Source of the DNA: Dolomedes plantarius
Lineage: Eukaryota > Arthropoda > Arachnida > Araneae > Dolomedidae
Assembly (NCBI GenBank): GCA_907164885.2
Contig: OU015499.1
Coordinates: forward strand, 159,399,489-159,463,488
Direction: 5' to 3'
Length of the DNA: 64,000 nt
Below the pieces are notes generated by a model that was given only the letters and a program-made list of their open reading frames with translations, did no database searches and was not told the origin of the DNA. Below, piece after piece: positions 44,980 to 56,035 of the stretch (position 1 is its first letter; every line of letters starts with the position of its first letter). The position numbers and the translations under genes were made by a program.

Positions 44980-46326
44980 ACAATAAAGAAATAAGAACGT
45001 AAAAATTAAACTTACTTCAATACTGTTTATTTTTCTTGCACCTGGATCAACGTTATTTCAGTGCATGGTCCATTCTAAAAGGTGGAAAATATTGTCGCCA
45101 ACGGTTTTTCTCTTTTAATTATTTAGATTACAGAGAATTGGACACAATAAGCAAAGTCATGAAGCTATAACATCTGTAGCCGTTGAATGCAAAAAGCAAC
45201 ATACTAAACGCTTGAGAGATACTGTTGCCATGAAACCAACAAATAATGAAAGTTAACTACATGTGATTAATCACTGTTATCTGCTTCCAAGTCATGAGGT
45301 TCACAGAGTATACCAGTTTTCAGTTCACGAAGTTTTTCTCTTCTTTCCTGTTATCTTTTCGGGGGCGGCGGGGGGAGATTTCTTGGCTAACCCACATCCT
45401 CTTCCATTTGATTAGAATTTTTCCATTGATTAAACTAGAAGCACTATTGATAAAGTAGTTTTACGTTTGCCCTTTTCAATAAAAGAAGAGGACAAGAATT
45501 TTCAGTCCGAATTTTCGAAATATTTGAGGGGAGGTAAAGACTGTTCTCTTTGTATTGTAAAAAACAAAATGCGTAAATTCTTTTTCACAAAATTCATTGA
45601 TAGTTTGAGTTACTCAACAACCTTTATATTTTCGATTGGTGATATGTGCTTCATTTCTAAATTGGTGATATGTGCTTATGTGACTAAAAATAATAAATAT
45701 AGGTATTTACTGAACTCATGGAGATTCTTGGACAATTGGCTGATTTTCCCCAAGTGCGAATGCTTTTGTACATTTCAGACATATCTTTGGTTTGGCGATA
45801 AATATCCCACCAATAACTTTAATCACTACCAGAAGCATGCATGTGCATATTTTTATTTCCCAGTAACAAAACAGCAAAGAAAAAGGTTTGCTGATTTATG
45901 TCAGCAACACTACCTTTTTTGTGTTTTGCGTAGCACTTAATATAAATACCTGCTTATCATAGCATTTCTATTTTAATATTTAATTATGAATAAACTCTTT
46001 GCAGTCATATTTTTAGTGTGGCAAACAATTTTGTAAGCAATAATGGAACTCTAATTAAAAACAGGAAATCATTAACGTACAATTTATAATTTTTTAAATA
46101 TTATGTAACATTTTTGTGCGATGATATTCTTCAAAAGTATTTGAACGCAAAAGATGCTAAACAATCAAATTTTAGAAAAGAATTTATTACAATTACATAA
46201 TAATATTTCATTACATTAAAAAATGACATTATTATGCTACTCAATCTAAATATGTGGCCATGTTTAATTGGAGAATTTGATTTTTCGGTGAAATGTTCTT
46301 TAAGACATTTTTTTGCTCTCCCTGAA
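44980..46326. other. AT-rich DNA shared with unit 1
   Basis: A 157-codon plus-strand frame (45467-45940) is open only in this unit. The intact copia target site is at 46137-46141. Similarity to unit 1 ends at 46326 (CTCTCCCTGAA). Confidence 0.5.
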
Positions 46327-46489
46327 CGATCGCGAACCTATCGGAGCTAATGACTCGCCAACAACCGTCGCATGGAGGCGGGGTCGCTTCTCGTGCCAAA
46401 CGTACTCGTGGAAAGACAATTCTGATTGCTGGCGGACTTTTCGGGAATTTTCTTTTCTCACCTGGCTCCTTCGTAATAGTACTGAATAA

Positions 46490-47229
46490 AGGGGTCGTAC
46501 GACTGTTAAGAGTCGAAAAAGTTACATTCGACATTCTATATCTTGAAAATTATAATATTTAAAATCATATTATTTTTTTGTTTTAATAGAACAATGTTTT
46601 ATTTATGAATTTTCACTTGTTTCTTTTTTGATAGTTAAAAATAATTTTTGTTAGATAGTCATAAACAATAAGCAGTTTGCTTTGGACAAAAGTGATATCA
46701 AAGCTAACGCACATAAATACTCAAAAAAATTGAGTTTAAGACGAAATTTTTGCTTTTAACAAATACTGCAGAAACTAAAGTTTAATTTGAACCTAAATTT
46801 TTATATATTTAAGGTATATTTCTATTTTCACTATGAAACTGAAAAAAGTGCATTTTTTTCTTAATAAATTAAATTTTATCTATGCATGAAAAATGCATTC
46901 CCTAGAGATCTGTAAACGAATTTAGGTTCAGCTTCAAGCAAATGATAATATGTACTATCTGTGAAAATTTCATGCAAAAATACGAAATAGTTCTAGACAT
47001 AACAAGTGCGTTATGTGAAAAAAAACACATTTTGAGCTAAATCTCTTTGAAGTATTGCCCTTTAAATCTGTTTACATTAAACATCTGGCACGTTTTTATT
47101 CATAACTTCCATAATTATGGGAGTTTTATCAAGCGGATTGTCTTAAAATACCCAGAAAAATTTAATCTTTCATATATATATTTTTCGAAAAATTGATTTT
47201 TCTGACGGTTTAAAAGTCGTATGACCCCT
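46490..47229. mobile_element. Possible 740-bp TIR element
   Basis: AGGGGTCGTACGAC at the left is complemented by GTCGTATGACCCCT at the right. The interior is AT-rich with no ORF. Target duplication is not clear. Confidence 0.5.
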
Positions 47230-47385
47230 GAAAGTGAAAATGAAAGGAGGCACGCCACGAATTATAACGGTCGATGAGTGAAGCTTCAATATGGCCGTTA
47301 TATATCCGTTACTTAAATTTTAATTAAGTAATTACATTTAAGTCTTACACTTTAAATCATTACATTTTAAGTCTTAAAAACTTAA

Positions 47386-48102
47386 GGGGATGGTGGACCT
47401 TTCAAAACGATTTTTGAAATTTTTACCACAGAGATATGAAATTTTGTATATATATTCATTAAAGTATAACAATATTAAACACCTTATAAAATTTTATAAA
47501 TATTTTTAAAAAAATATTTTATAATTAAAAAATTTAATTAAATTACCCTTCTTTAAAATGCTCCTTGCGACTCAATTTTAAACTTTTCCCCTTAATTTTG
47601 CATTTATATTGCTTATAAATACTTTCTGAACAAAGTTATGTATTTTTTTGTACTTTCGTTGAATAGTTAATTTTTAGAAAATATTTTTATGCTTGTACTC
47701 TGAATTTTCGCGAAATTTTGTACTTTTCTACACTAAAGTTAAACTTTTATAACCTAAATGACCTCGAATCCTAAAATGGATACATAACTTTATTTTGATG
47801 TATTACAGGAATCGTTATTATAAATTTCATAAAATTTCGTCAAAAATTATGACGCGAGGAGCATTTTAAAGACTTGCAAATCTGGAAATTTCTTATTTTG
47901 AGAAAAAGTCATTTAAAAGATAATTTTTTATCTACCTTTAATACTTACTACTCTAAAGCCACCAATTTTTCATTTTTCTTTTCACTACACATTTTAAATG
48001 CATTTCATTCCAATATTTACATGTTTTTAAAATATTAATACACCCTAAAAAAAAATTCCAATTTTTGCTCGATTTTTGGTAATTTGAAAGTCCACCATCC
48101 CC
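47386..48102. mobile_element. 717-bp MITE flanked by TTAA
   Basis: The left GGGGATGGTGGACCTTTCAAA and right complement (TTTGAAAGTCCACCATCCCC) form about 20-bp TIRs, and both ends are bordered by TTAA (47382-47385 and 48103-48106). A TTAA duplication is the hallmark of the piggyBac superfamily. There is no coding capacity. Confidence 0.75.
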
Positions 48103-48106
48103 TTAA

Positions 48107-48230
48107 AGCAGTAAGAAGGGTAAACGATTTTTTTCCAAATGTTAAATCAAATATTTTTCCAGTAAGAAGGTCAAGGGCCAACAAAAATCAATTGGTGGGC
48201 TGCATACGGCCCGCGAGCTGGACCACGCTG
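48107..48230 (-). mobile_element. hAT-1 opposite terminus
   Basis: The end reads CTGGACCACGCTG; its reverse complement CAGCGTGGTCCA matches CAGTGTGGTCCA at 26130 in 11 of 12 bases. The GC-rich subterminal GGGCTGCATACGGCCCGCGAG is characteristic of hAT ends. It is followed by GTCTAATG (48231-48238), identical to the 8 bp before 26130. Confidence 0.7.
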
Positions 48231-48238
48231 GTCTAATG

Positions 48239-48649
48239 CAACAAACTGTTTTACTCGCGACCTCATCGTCCAATTCAACAAACATATCAAAATTTATGTA
48301 TCCAAAATTATCCAGTAATAGTGTCATTCGAACTCAATCCAGACTTTGTTATTTTGAAAAAAAAAGAAAATCGGGTAGTCTCCTCTAACGAAATAACCGC
48401 AAGTTATTAAGGTAGGATTACTTATCGTTTGCTTACGTCTTTTTTTTTACGCCGTTTGATACTTTTCTGTTTAACTGTTTACTTGCTAGTGGGTTTGGCA
48501 CGCTGCCAAGATTATAACTCGCGACGGACTCTGGAATTTTTTCTTTCCGGAGGACCGTTATTGAGGAGCGTAATCCTGCGTTAAAACGATCCAGTAAAAT
48601 AGTCATAAAACTGCAATATGTGAGGTATTGAATCAAAATTAACCCCCCT
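48239..48649. other. Flank of hAT-1, no gene supported
   Basis: A short minus-strand frame (LLLDNFGYINFDMFVELDDE, up to 48327) is not recognised. The rest is unclassified and holds an A-rich run at 48355-48370. Confidence 0.3.
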
Positions 48650-49132
48650 GGTTTAAATAAATCGCCGTTTGAAGAAGAAGAAGCGCCTTATGCAAATGAG
48701 CGGCGCTTTTCTACTAGACGGGAGTTCCTGTGGGTAGCGTACACGCTTGAGAGTGAGAGAGAAAACACTACGAGGCGAGGTCGGGAGGAGGCGAACGAAA
48801 AACGATTGGAGTGAAGATCGCTTTGCCGTACAGCATCCGGAGACTATCAAGTTTATCGAAGACGATTTGAAATCAGCTATCGTTCCAGCGACCTGAAGGT
48901 GATAAAGGGGTGATAAAGTGAAGGCAGAGACGTTAGTGTGGCGTACGTACAAGCAGTGGCGTGGCTGAATGCTGGTAGGGTTTCCGTAAATATAACTACC
49001 GGAATAAACACGCGTGATAAATAATTCCCCGTTGCCTTCTAGCAATCGAGTACGGTATTTGGGTAGTCTAATTGCGTTGTAATAAATAGTTTAGTGAAGA
49101 AAACCTCGTCGGGTTTAGTTAATGGTGAGTTC
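48650..49132 (+). promoter_or_regulatory. GC-richer island, possible promoter and 5' exon or LTR
   Basis: Base composition rises sharply against the AT-rich surroundings. The stretch contains TATGCAAATGAGC (an octamer-like motif), a purine-rich segment and GTTAATG directly followed by GTGAGTTC (49124-49131), a good splice-donor context after an ATG. A 5' exon with promoter fits, but an LTR (no paired copy seen) fits equally well. Confidence 0.25.
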
Positions 49133-49530
49133 ATTGCTAAGTATACACATTACCTTAAGGGTAAAGGAAACAGTGAACGTCACAGATATTTTAAATGAAT
49201 AGTGCGGTAAAACGATGGATAGAGGAACGATCTATGCGGTCTGTTTTTGCTCGTCTTATATGGAATTTTTTCGGACGTGGAATAAATAAACGACACATAT
49301 GGGAAAACAGTTACAGTGGGACCTGGATCCATCGATTTGCAAGGGACCTATTGCACTCAAGGGAAGCTCGAAGTGTGTGTGTGGGGGGGGGGTGAGTAGG
49401 GCCAATTCCCCCCCCAAAAAAAAAGCCTGGCGTATTTTTTTTCTTCATAGCTTAAAATTATATAATCGTAGACCTTATACTAAATGAGTTTAAATTTAAA
49501 ATGAGACGATGTTTATTTCTTATATATATA

Positions 49531-50626
49531 CACTCTGTCACAAAAAATATACGCACCGAGAAGAAATCGAGCTACTATCACGAAACTTGACAGGAATCTA
49601 GTCTGGTAAGACATATGCAAATGATTAAAATTTCGACGCCAATGAGACAAGGGTACGCGAGCTATGCGCATATGAGATGCGCAGCTGGGAGAGTTTAAAA
49701 GCATGATTGCTCGTGCCATAGGGTTATTCAAATAAATCTGTCGACTTGGATGGACGGTACTGTGACTAGAGATGCCTCTGAGACGTAACCGGCGACAGTA
49801 CGAACAATTGTCGGACTTTAAGAGGGGGTGTAAAGTAGGCCACAGAGAAGCTGGTTGGTCGAACAGGCGTATCGGCCGCCACCTCCGTCGGAGCAATATG
49901 GTAGTTGCTCGGTGTTAGCAACAATGGAACGGCAACACGGAAGGGATAGTGTACCATCGTGGAGGGTCAGGGCGTCCCAAGAACACAAATGCGCGCGAGG
50001 ATCACGTAATCATAAGAGCGGCCACGTCCGCACCAAAGACGTCGCTAGAATCGCTTCGACGCCATTTACCACCTTCCAGACATCCGGTGGTATCAATGGA
50101 AACCATTCGGAGACGACTGGCCGACGCAAATATAAGGAGCCGACGTCCATTAAGACGCCTACCGCTGACCCCACATCATAGACTGTCGATTGGATTTTTG
50201 CCGACCTCCGAGTGTGACAGACTGGAGGCGTGTGATCTTCAGCGATGAATCCCGATTCATTCTCAATGCTGATGACCAGCGCATTCGCGTGTGGAGGCGG
50301 CCAGCATACTCCCGTGGCTTGTGAGGTCACCAGACCTCTCGCCAATATTGCCCGTCTGAGACGTGCTTGGAAGGCAACTGCAGCCGTTCCGAAATACTGA
50401 TGAATTAGCTGTCAAGTTGCAAAGATTATGGCATGATCTTCCGCAGGAGGTCATGGGTGATCTCTTTGATTCGATGCCACGCCGTGTTTCGGCTTGTATA
50501 GCTGCCAGAGGTGAAATCACTACTTACTGATTTGTTACCTTTTTCATGCCATATCTTCTTAATATAACGGTCTGTTCTGAAGTTTCGTGATAGTAGCCTT
50601 CCGGGTGAAAATATTTTTGTGACAGA

Positions 50627-50627
<1 letters not shown>
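49531..50627 (+). mobile_element. Tc1-like transposon, internally deleted
   Basis: The TIRs start ACTCTGTCACAAAAA on both sides, inside TA-rich flanks. Near CTACTATCACGAAACTT the TIR similarity continues for about 60 bp. A Tc1 transposase remnant lies inside. The 3' flank is a long TA microsatellite (50627-50673). Confidence 0.85.
49772..50530 (+). pseudogene. Tc1 transposase, stop codon and internal deletion
   Basis: It starts at ATG 49772 with MPLRRNRRQYEQLSDFKRG, then REAGWSNRRIGRHLRRS (first helix-turn-helix). After one in-frame TAG (49901-49903, where a Trp is usual) come the AT-hook-like GRPKNTNAREDHVI and the second DNA-binding part with RRRLADANIRSRRPLRR. The catalytic domain begins in a shifted frame (IFSDESRF, RIRVWRRP at about 50230-50300). 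It then jumps to the C-terminal segment (LWHDLPQEVMGDLFDSMPRR, then ACIAARGE, at about 50430-50520), so the second Asp and the Glu region are deleted. Normal length would be about 340 residues. Dead. Confidence 0.85.

Positions 50628-50673
<46 letters not shown>
50627..50673. repeat. (TA)n microsatellite
   Basis: Uninterrupted TA run adjoining the right end of the Tc1 element. Confidence 0.95.
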
Positions 50674-50676
<3 letters not shown>

Positions 50677-50726
50677 GTTCCTCCCCCCTCCCAAATCTGT
50701 GGCCTGGAGCCGCCACTGATTGCACT

Positions 50727-51130
50727 GAACGATACATGCGGAAAAACTCTAAACGCGCGAACATAACAAAGAAATAGTATCATAGGGACTGTATGAAGTA
50801 AACGACACATACGGGAAAACGAAGATCCGGGAAGCTATCGATCGAGGTTCCACTGCATTTGGAGAAAATTCAAAACTTCGATCCCGTCTTAACTATGCAT
50901 TTATTGCATTAAAATGCAACAGATAAGATGTCTTTTATCATCGTGGTTTCGCTCCATGTTCCCAATTTTTTTCAGCCTTATGAAAATGGTTTGCAGATAA
51001 TGAGGATGATAATCAGACGGTTTTGTTTTTCAAACCTGAAGATGCCTGCTATCTGGCGGGCATTTTGAAAAATTTTAAATTAAATATTTATTAATTTAAA
51101 ACTTTATTAACGAGAGTCTATTCAATTAAT
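50727..51130. other. Spacer without supported gene
   Basis: GTAAACGACACATACGGGAA at 50800 repeats AATAAACGACACATATGGGAA at 49284, so the sequence on the two sides of the hAT element is partly duplicated. Otherwise unclassified. Confidence 0.35.
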
Positions 51131-51436
51131 TTGTATATATTTTTTAATTCTGCGTCCAAAATACGTCTAGACGACATCGGACGTGACGTCGAAAAGCTGG
51201 ATTACCGTCAGCTACCAGTTTTAACTGACAGTTTCGATTCCGGTGCCGAAAGGTTTGTGAGTGAATGTACTGTGGTTGTGGCCGAGCGCCACCGCTACAG
51301 TACATTCGTTTTAGTCGTGCAATACTGGAATGACTGGGTGCGTCCCGGGGTGGTGTTCCAGATGAAGGGAGTGATTCAAATTCAATCGAATGCACTTTGG
51401 CTGTGTCGAAGGAAGATGAGTTCAAGTTTCTCATGA
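51131..51436 (+). other. GC-richer open stretch, possibly exonic, unrecognised
   Basis: Both strands are open for about 95-100 codons and base composition is clearly less AT-rich than on either side. The plus frame reads KIRLDDIGRDVEKLDYRQLP, then TVVVAERHRYSTFVLVVQYW; the minus frame is Ser/Arg-rich. I recognise neither. It may be a degraded host exon or an unrecognised repeat. Confidence 0.25.
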
Positions 51437-51984
51437 AATAAATGGAAATAATGAAAATAAATGGAAATAATTACGAGATTATAAAGAACTTTTTGTGTAG
51501 CATGTTTTTAAATTTTCTGTTGAATCATATCAACTTGACAATTCTATGTATTAATAAATACTTTTTTAAAATTTTTTGGATGAATTATCCCATCAACTTG
51601 AAAGAAAATGAAGTGAATAGGAAGTTAACTTGAGTTTCACTTTTAGTTCCCGTCCCGGCCGACAGATGGCTGCAACAGTCTACAAAACAAAATTAACTGA
51701 AAATAACTTAAAATTAATTGAATTTTGCTTAAAGATGGCTAAGAGTATTAAAAAATGCATTGTCATCGTGTTCTGAGCTATTCTTAAAGTTTCAAATATC
51801 TAGCTAGTCGGGAAGTTAGTAAAAACTCGATTGCAAGATTTGTACCGGAGAAATACACACACAAAGAAACAAAAAAGCAAGTTAATAAACACATGGTAAA
51901 AAGGATATATTCCTATCCGTTATATGTTTTTTTCTTTAAACTAGGGCCTTCGCCCCAAGACTAGCTCCTCTTTTAGGGCTAATA
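51437..51984. other. Spacer, no feature supported
   Basis: AT-rich DNA with one short frame at 51442-51633 and nothing recognisable. Confidence 0.4.
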
Positions 51985-52131
51985 ACAATGGCGCACCCAG
52001 GGTTTGGGCCAAGGGGCCCAAGCCCCCTTGAAAGAAATAGAAATTGTATTATGAATATTAAATTTGCATTATAAATATTTTTATCCGTTCAACTCGGCCC
52101 CTTCAAGATTAAATCCTGGGTGCGCTACTGG
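51985..52131. mobile_element. 147-bp hAT-type MITE
   Basis: The left end CAATGGCGCACCCAGGGTTT and the reverse complement of the right end CAGTAGCGCACCCAGGATTT are matching TIRs. The direct repeat GGCTAATA flanks it (51977-51984 and 52132-52139), an 8-bp duplication as for hAT. It lies directly against the left end of hAT-2. Confidence 0.8.
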
Positions 52132-52139
52132 GGCTAATA

Positions 52140-54431
52140 CAGTGCCGGATCTAGGAAATATCTCAGCGGGGGCAAGTCAGCTCCATGCTGCCCCTGTAGC
52201 TGTTTTTCATTATTTAAAGTAATAATAAATAACAGGATAAAAGTAATAGTGTTTTTGATGGAGTGTCAAACTTAATTTATTGAAATAAAAACAAACATAT
52301 TTTTAACTTAACAATACTATAACATAGAAGTAAATGTATTTTTTTTTCATACTGACTAAAAATAAAACCCACTACTACCCTCTTGCCCAAGCGATGATGG
52401 TCTTCGCAGCTACCTTTCATTATGCTTTACAAAATGTTTCGTGTGCAGATATTTTTACAAAATTATTGTCCTTGATTTTCTTTCAGAGAAAGTGTTGATC
52501 GCTTCATCATAATTTATTGTATTAGCCTCTTGTCTTTCTATAGACAGTATTGCGAGGTATGTCAATCTGTCTCGAGTCATTTTGGATCTGAGATAGTTTT
52601 TTATTATCTTCAGTTTGCAAAAACTCCTCTCCCAGCTTGCTGATGTAGTTGGGAGAGTTAAATAAATTCTCAAGGCTATGCACACATTTGGGAAAGCATC
52701 AGTCAAATCTCTCTCTTGGATAAGGTTTAAAAAGATCAAGATGATTTATTTCTTCAAAAAGAACTGTTGAATTCTGTAAACGGTCACGGAGAACTAGAAG
52801 TTCAGTAGGGAAGTCATCTTCCCTTATATCTTCAAGATATTTACTAGCTAAGTTTGCAGCACGAGTTTTCAACTGCTTGTAATTCAAGCTTTTCAAATTT
52901 TTACAATTTAGAAAAAGAAATATTGTTGAGTGCACTTATACTCTGCATTCTATCTTTCAACTGGATCAGTATTACATCGATTACTTCCTTCATACTATGG
53001 TAAAAACTTTCTTCTACAGAGAGACTTCTTCCTTCATCTTGCGCCATCTCTCCAGGCATTATTTTCCTTTTTGGGATTCTGCAACTTTCCATACTTGGCC
53101 TCATTTCATTTTTTTGCGCTATTTCTTTAGCAGTCTTTATCCATTCATTTATTTCATTTCTCAGCCTTTCCATGGTTTTGGTTAGACCTTCCAATATTTG
53201 TATTGTTTTTGACAACATTGTTAAGTTTCTGCATTTCCTTGTTAACTTTGTTAATTTCTTAAGATATTTTCCCGAACAACCAAATACGAAAAAAGTCGGA
53301 AATCTTACAAAGTACGAATGAGACTGGAGGCATCAGATTTTGTCTCTGGTGTATAGTGTTCTTCGTTCAATTCAGTGAGAGCGCCGATTACTCCCTGAAA
53401 GTCTTTTACAAGAGCATGTACTGCTTCGGACCATCGAGTATCACTGGTTCCTTATAAATTCGTTTTTGTGTGCTTCTTTCATGACTTCCCCCCGTTGTGT
53501 TGATGAATCAAAATAGGTGTGTAATATCTAGATTATTTCAAATACGTTCGCTGTTTCAGGAGATGTTGATGCTGTATGTAGTCCCACCAGATTCAAGGAG
53601 TGGGCTGTGCACGGGACAAAAGTTGCTAATGGGTTGATATTCAAGAGCCTAGCTTGAACTCCTATATAAACACCACACATGTTCGATCCATTATCATAAG
53701 TTTGGGTTCAACAATTTCCTATTTCGAACCTATCTTCCTCCAACTTATGAAACATTGTATCTGCCAAGTACTCCCCACATTTTCAAATAACTGCTATAAA
53801 GTCAATGAAGCTTTCTCTGATATCAAATTGGCCATTTTCATACTTTGTAACACATCGGATTTGTTGGCTCATTTGTTCTGTGTGTGATTTATCAGGTGTG
53901 CAATCAAACAATACAGCGTAATACTTTGCGTGATATATGTCATTCAGTATCTTCTTTCGAAGATGATCTCCCATCATTTCAATAAAACCGTACCAGTTCC
54001 ACAATTCACTTAAAATTATAATTTACAAGCGGACGCACCGATAGGTGACAACGACAAGTCTGCAATTAGCACTATCTTTTCCCGCCTCTCCTCATCTCTA
54101 TGAGTCACGTGCCACCCTCCCCTATCCTAGCTACCTGCTTGTTTTTCGGCAATGAAACATTCTCCGCAAATCACATCAACGCAATTAGCGCTCTTCTGTT
54201 ATTGAAATACGCTTGTTTTACTCTTACGTAAAGTAAGGATTTGAGTTTACTTTCTGTCATTAATAGTTTAATAAAACCCCACCGGTATAATTAGAAAGTG
54301 ATCTGAGGATATCTAAATGTTATGTATTTTTTTATATTTTTATGGCATTATGAAATTATAAAAAAAGGATAAATATTTCAATCCCATTTTGCCGCCCCCC
54401 GGGTCAGTTGACCCCTCTCAATCCGGTACAG
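52140..54431 (-). mobile_element. hAT-2 element, unit 3, both ends present
   Basis: The left end CAGTGCCGGATCTAGG and the reverse complement of the right end CTGTACCGGATTGAGAGG pair as imperfect TIRs around 2.3 kb of minus-strand transposase sequence. The copy in unit 2 lacks both ends. The target duplication is uncertain because the left flank is shared with the adjacent MITE. Confidence 0.65.
52455..54004 (-). pseudogene. hAT-2 (ZMYM1-like) transposase, unit 3
   Basis: From the N-terminal side: LFDCTPDKSHTEQMSQQIRC and a FIDFI segment (53783-54004), then a decayed TAHSLNLVG-type region (53540-53650). A coiled stretch follows (52901-53218), then LPTTSASWERSFCKLKII with LAILSIE at the C-terminus (52455-52700). 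Frameshifts occur at about 52920 (shared with unit 2) and at about 52720 (private). The C-terminal dimerisation domain itself is open here, whereas it is broken in unit 2. The RNase-H-like catalytic residues are spread across broken frames, so activity is not expected. Confidence 0.75.
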
Positions 54432-54539
54432 GCCCTTGATAGCTGAAAATTATATTAAAGAGGTAAAAAATTCTTACGGACCGATTTGGGAAAAAGAAAA
54501 ATTTGATATCCGCCCATATGATTAATCTATTAGATATAA

Positions 54540-54930
54540 AACCCGTTACATAATCGGATGATCTAAAACCTTTAGGAAATTTGTATGAAAATTTAGAAAT
54601 CCAAATAGGAATTTTAGAAAGTCTTACGGTTACCGCAGATTCATATGGCTGTTTATTCCGTCCCCTTCTAGTTAAAGCAATACCAAATGGCTTAGATCTA
54701 GAGTTTAACCGTAGAAAGGATTCAGAAAGTGAAACTTACGCCCGACCAGTGTTCGATGAGCGTAGATGAAAAAAAATAATTCATTACCGAAAGCAGGCAG
54801 ATGTTTCAAACGCTTAGCGAAGTATCATATTGCTTAAAAGTGTGAAAATAAAATAAAATGTAACAATTGCAATCGGGATAATCATAGCCGTTCCGAATCG
54901 GCGTTAAGCTGTAGGTCCCGGTCGAATTAG
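54540..54930 (+). pseudogene. BEL/Pao-like gag fragment, unit 3
   Basis: An open stretch at 54581-54769 encodes NLEIQIGILESLTVTADSYG, then CLFRPLLVKAIPNGLDLEFN, in the DUF1759-type gag style of BEL/Pao elements. It is better preserved than the unit 2 copy (KAIPNG frame intact). The downstream zinc-knuckle region (KQADVSNA, then NVTIAIGIIIAV in the wrong frame) is shifted. The protease and polymerase genes are not found. The hAT-2 element ends 110 bp upstream. Confidence 0.5.
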
Positions 54931-56035
54931 CCCCCGTGTAGCAAAAATTGACCATAGAGCTCCAAACCAACATGACTAAACACGTGGTTCATTTCAGAAG
55001 TAATGCACACTAAATTAGTTTTTTTATACCTACTTGATTTCTGACAATTTCTCTGGACAGTCCTTCTATATACTCCCCCTGCTTCTCAAAACATAATCCT
55101 AACATCTAGGAAATTATTCATTCCTTGCTGCATGCTACTTTTGTTGAGTCCTCTAATGATTCGGGTAGCGGTTGAGGTAAGCTCTTCTATGGTGGAAAAA
55201 CGTTGACTACAAATATTTCAACAGTGCAATGTCCAGGCGTTTTTGTTTTTGCTCAGATGTCCAGCAGTGAGAAACCCACCGAGCGCAAAAAGTCAACTTT
55301 ATATTTGATCTTCTACACTCACATTACCCGAGACATCTGCAAAATCCTTTAAAAAAAATTTTCACTTCAACACATAACAGGTGAGAAAACTTTCACAAAT
55401 GCATAAATATTCATCTTGTCCTCAACAGCAAATGGCGAAATTTCTTTTATTTTATCATACTGGAAGAAATGGCACCGTCTTGTGCTTTACTTTTGAAAAG
55501 ACACTCTTATCTTCCAAGATCCAGTAGAGTCCATTATTCAAGAGACGAGACTTGGCGTAACTTATGAACATTTGTCAAGAGATGAGTTCCAAATTAAAAT
55601 TATATATTTCATTTACAAAAATTTGAGACAATATCTAATATAGAAACATAATTAGATGTTCCATGCGTTAAATACTATTTTGACTGCACATTACGAAAAA
55701 ACACTTTTAATAAATGCTAAATTACTTTAAAATAATTAAAAGAGAGCCAAAAACGAAAATTAATTCAATCTCGATATGACGCTATAAAATATTTATTTAT
55801 TTATTATACATATATATATCCCATTTACAAAACACAGCAGATGTACAGAAAAGCAATTAAATCTTAAAAATTTAAATTTCATATTAGGCAAAAACAAAAA
55901 GTATTGCACAAGTGACATTTCAAGACACCCGTTCGGCAGTGTAAACAGGTAAGACATGTTTTTAACTCCAATCACTTGGGTAGAACAAGTATCCCATCAA
56001 GGATCATGGGTCGATACTGATGGCGCATTGATGTA
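54931..56035. other. Unclassified DNA shared with unit 2
   Basis: The sequence matches 29221-30411. No gene is supported. Confidence 0.5.

Larger units (their letters stand above)
27186..46326. repeat. Segmental duplication unit 2
   Basis: The left part (27186-32620) matches unit 3 (52340-59620). The right part (30900-46326) matches unit 1. The only unit with both edges in the window, it is about 19 kb long and lies between the two hAT-1 termini at 26130 and 48230. Confidence 0.85.
49358..50718. mobile_element. hAT-type element with 8-bp TSD, hosting a Tc1 copy
   Basis: It is flanked by ATTGCACT at 49350-49357 and 50719-50726. The left end CAAGGGAAGCTC and the reverse complement of the right end CAGTGGCGGCTC agree in 9 of 12 bases. 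Its own interior is short (a G/C homopolymer stretch at the left and CCTCCCCCCTCCC at the right), so most of its length is the inserted Tc1 element at 49531-50627 and TA repeats. Confidence 0.7.

Noticed and set aside
45467..45940. 157-codon plus-strand ORF in unit 2
   Set aside because: The unit 1 homologue is open on this strand only in part, the sequence is aromatic and Lys-rich as expected from AT-rich DNA, and no family is recognised.
48650..49045. Minus-strand 130-codon ORF in the GC-richer island
   Set aside because: Low-complexity Ser/Arg composition with no domain. The island is better explained as regulatory or LTR sequence.
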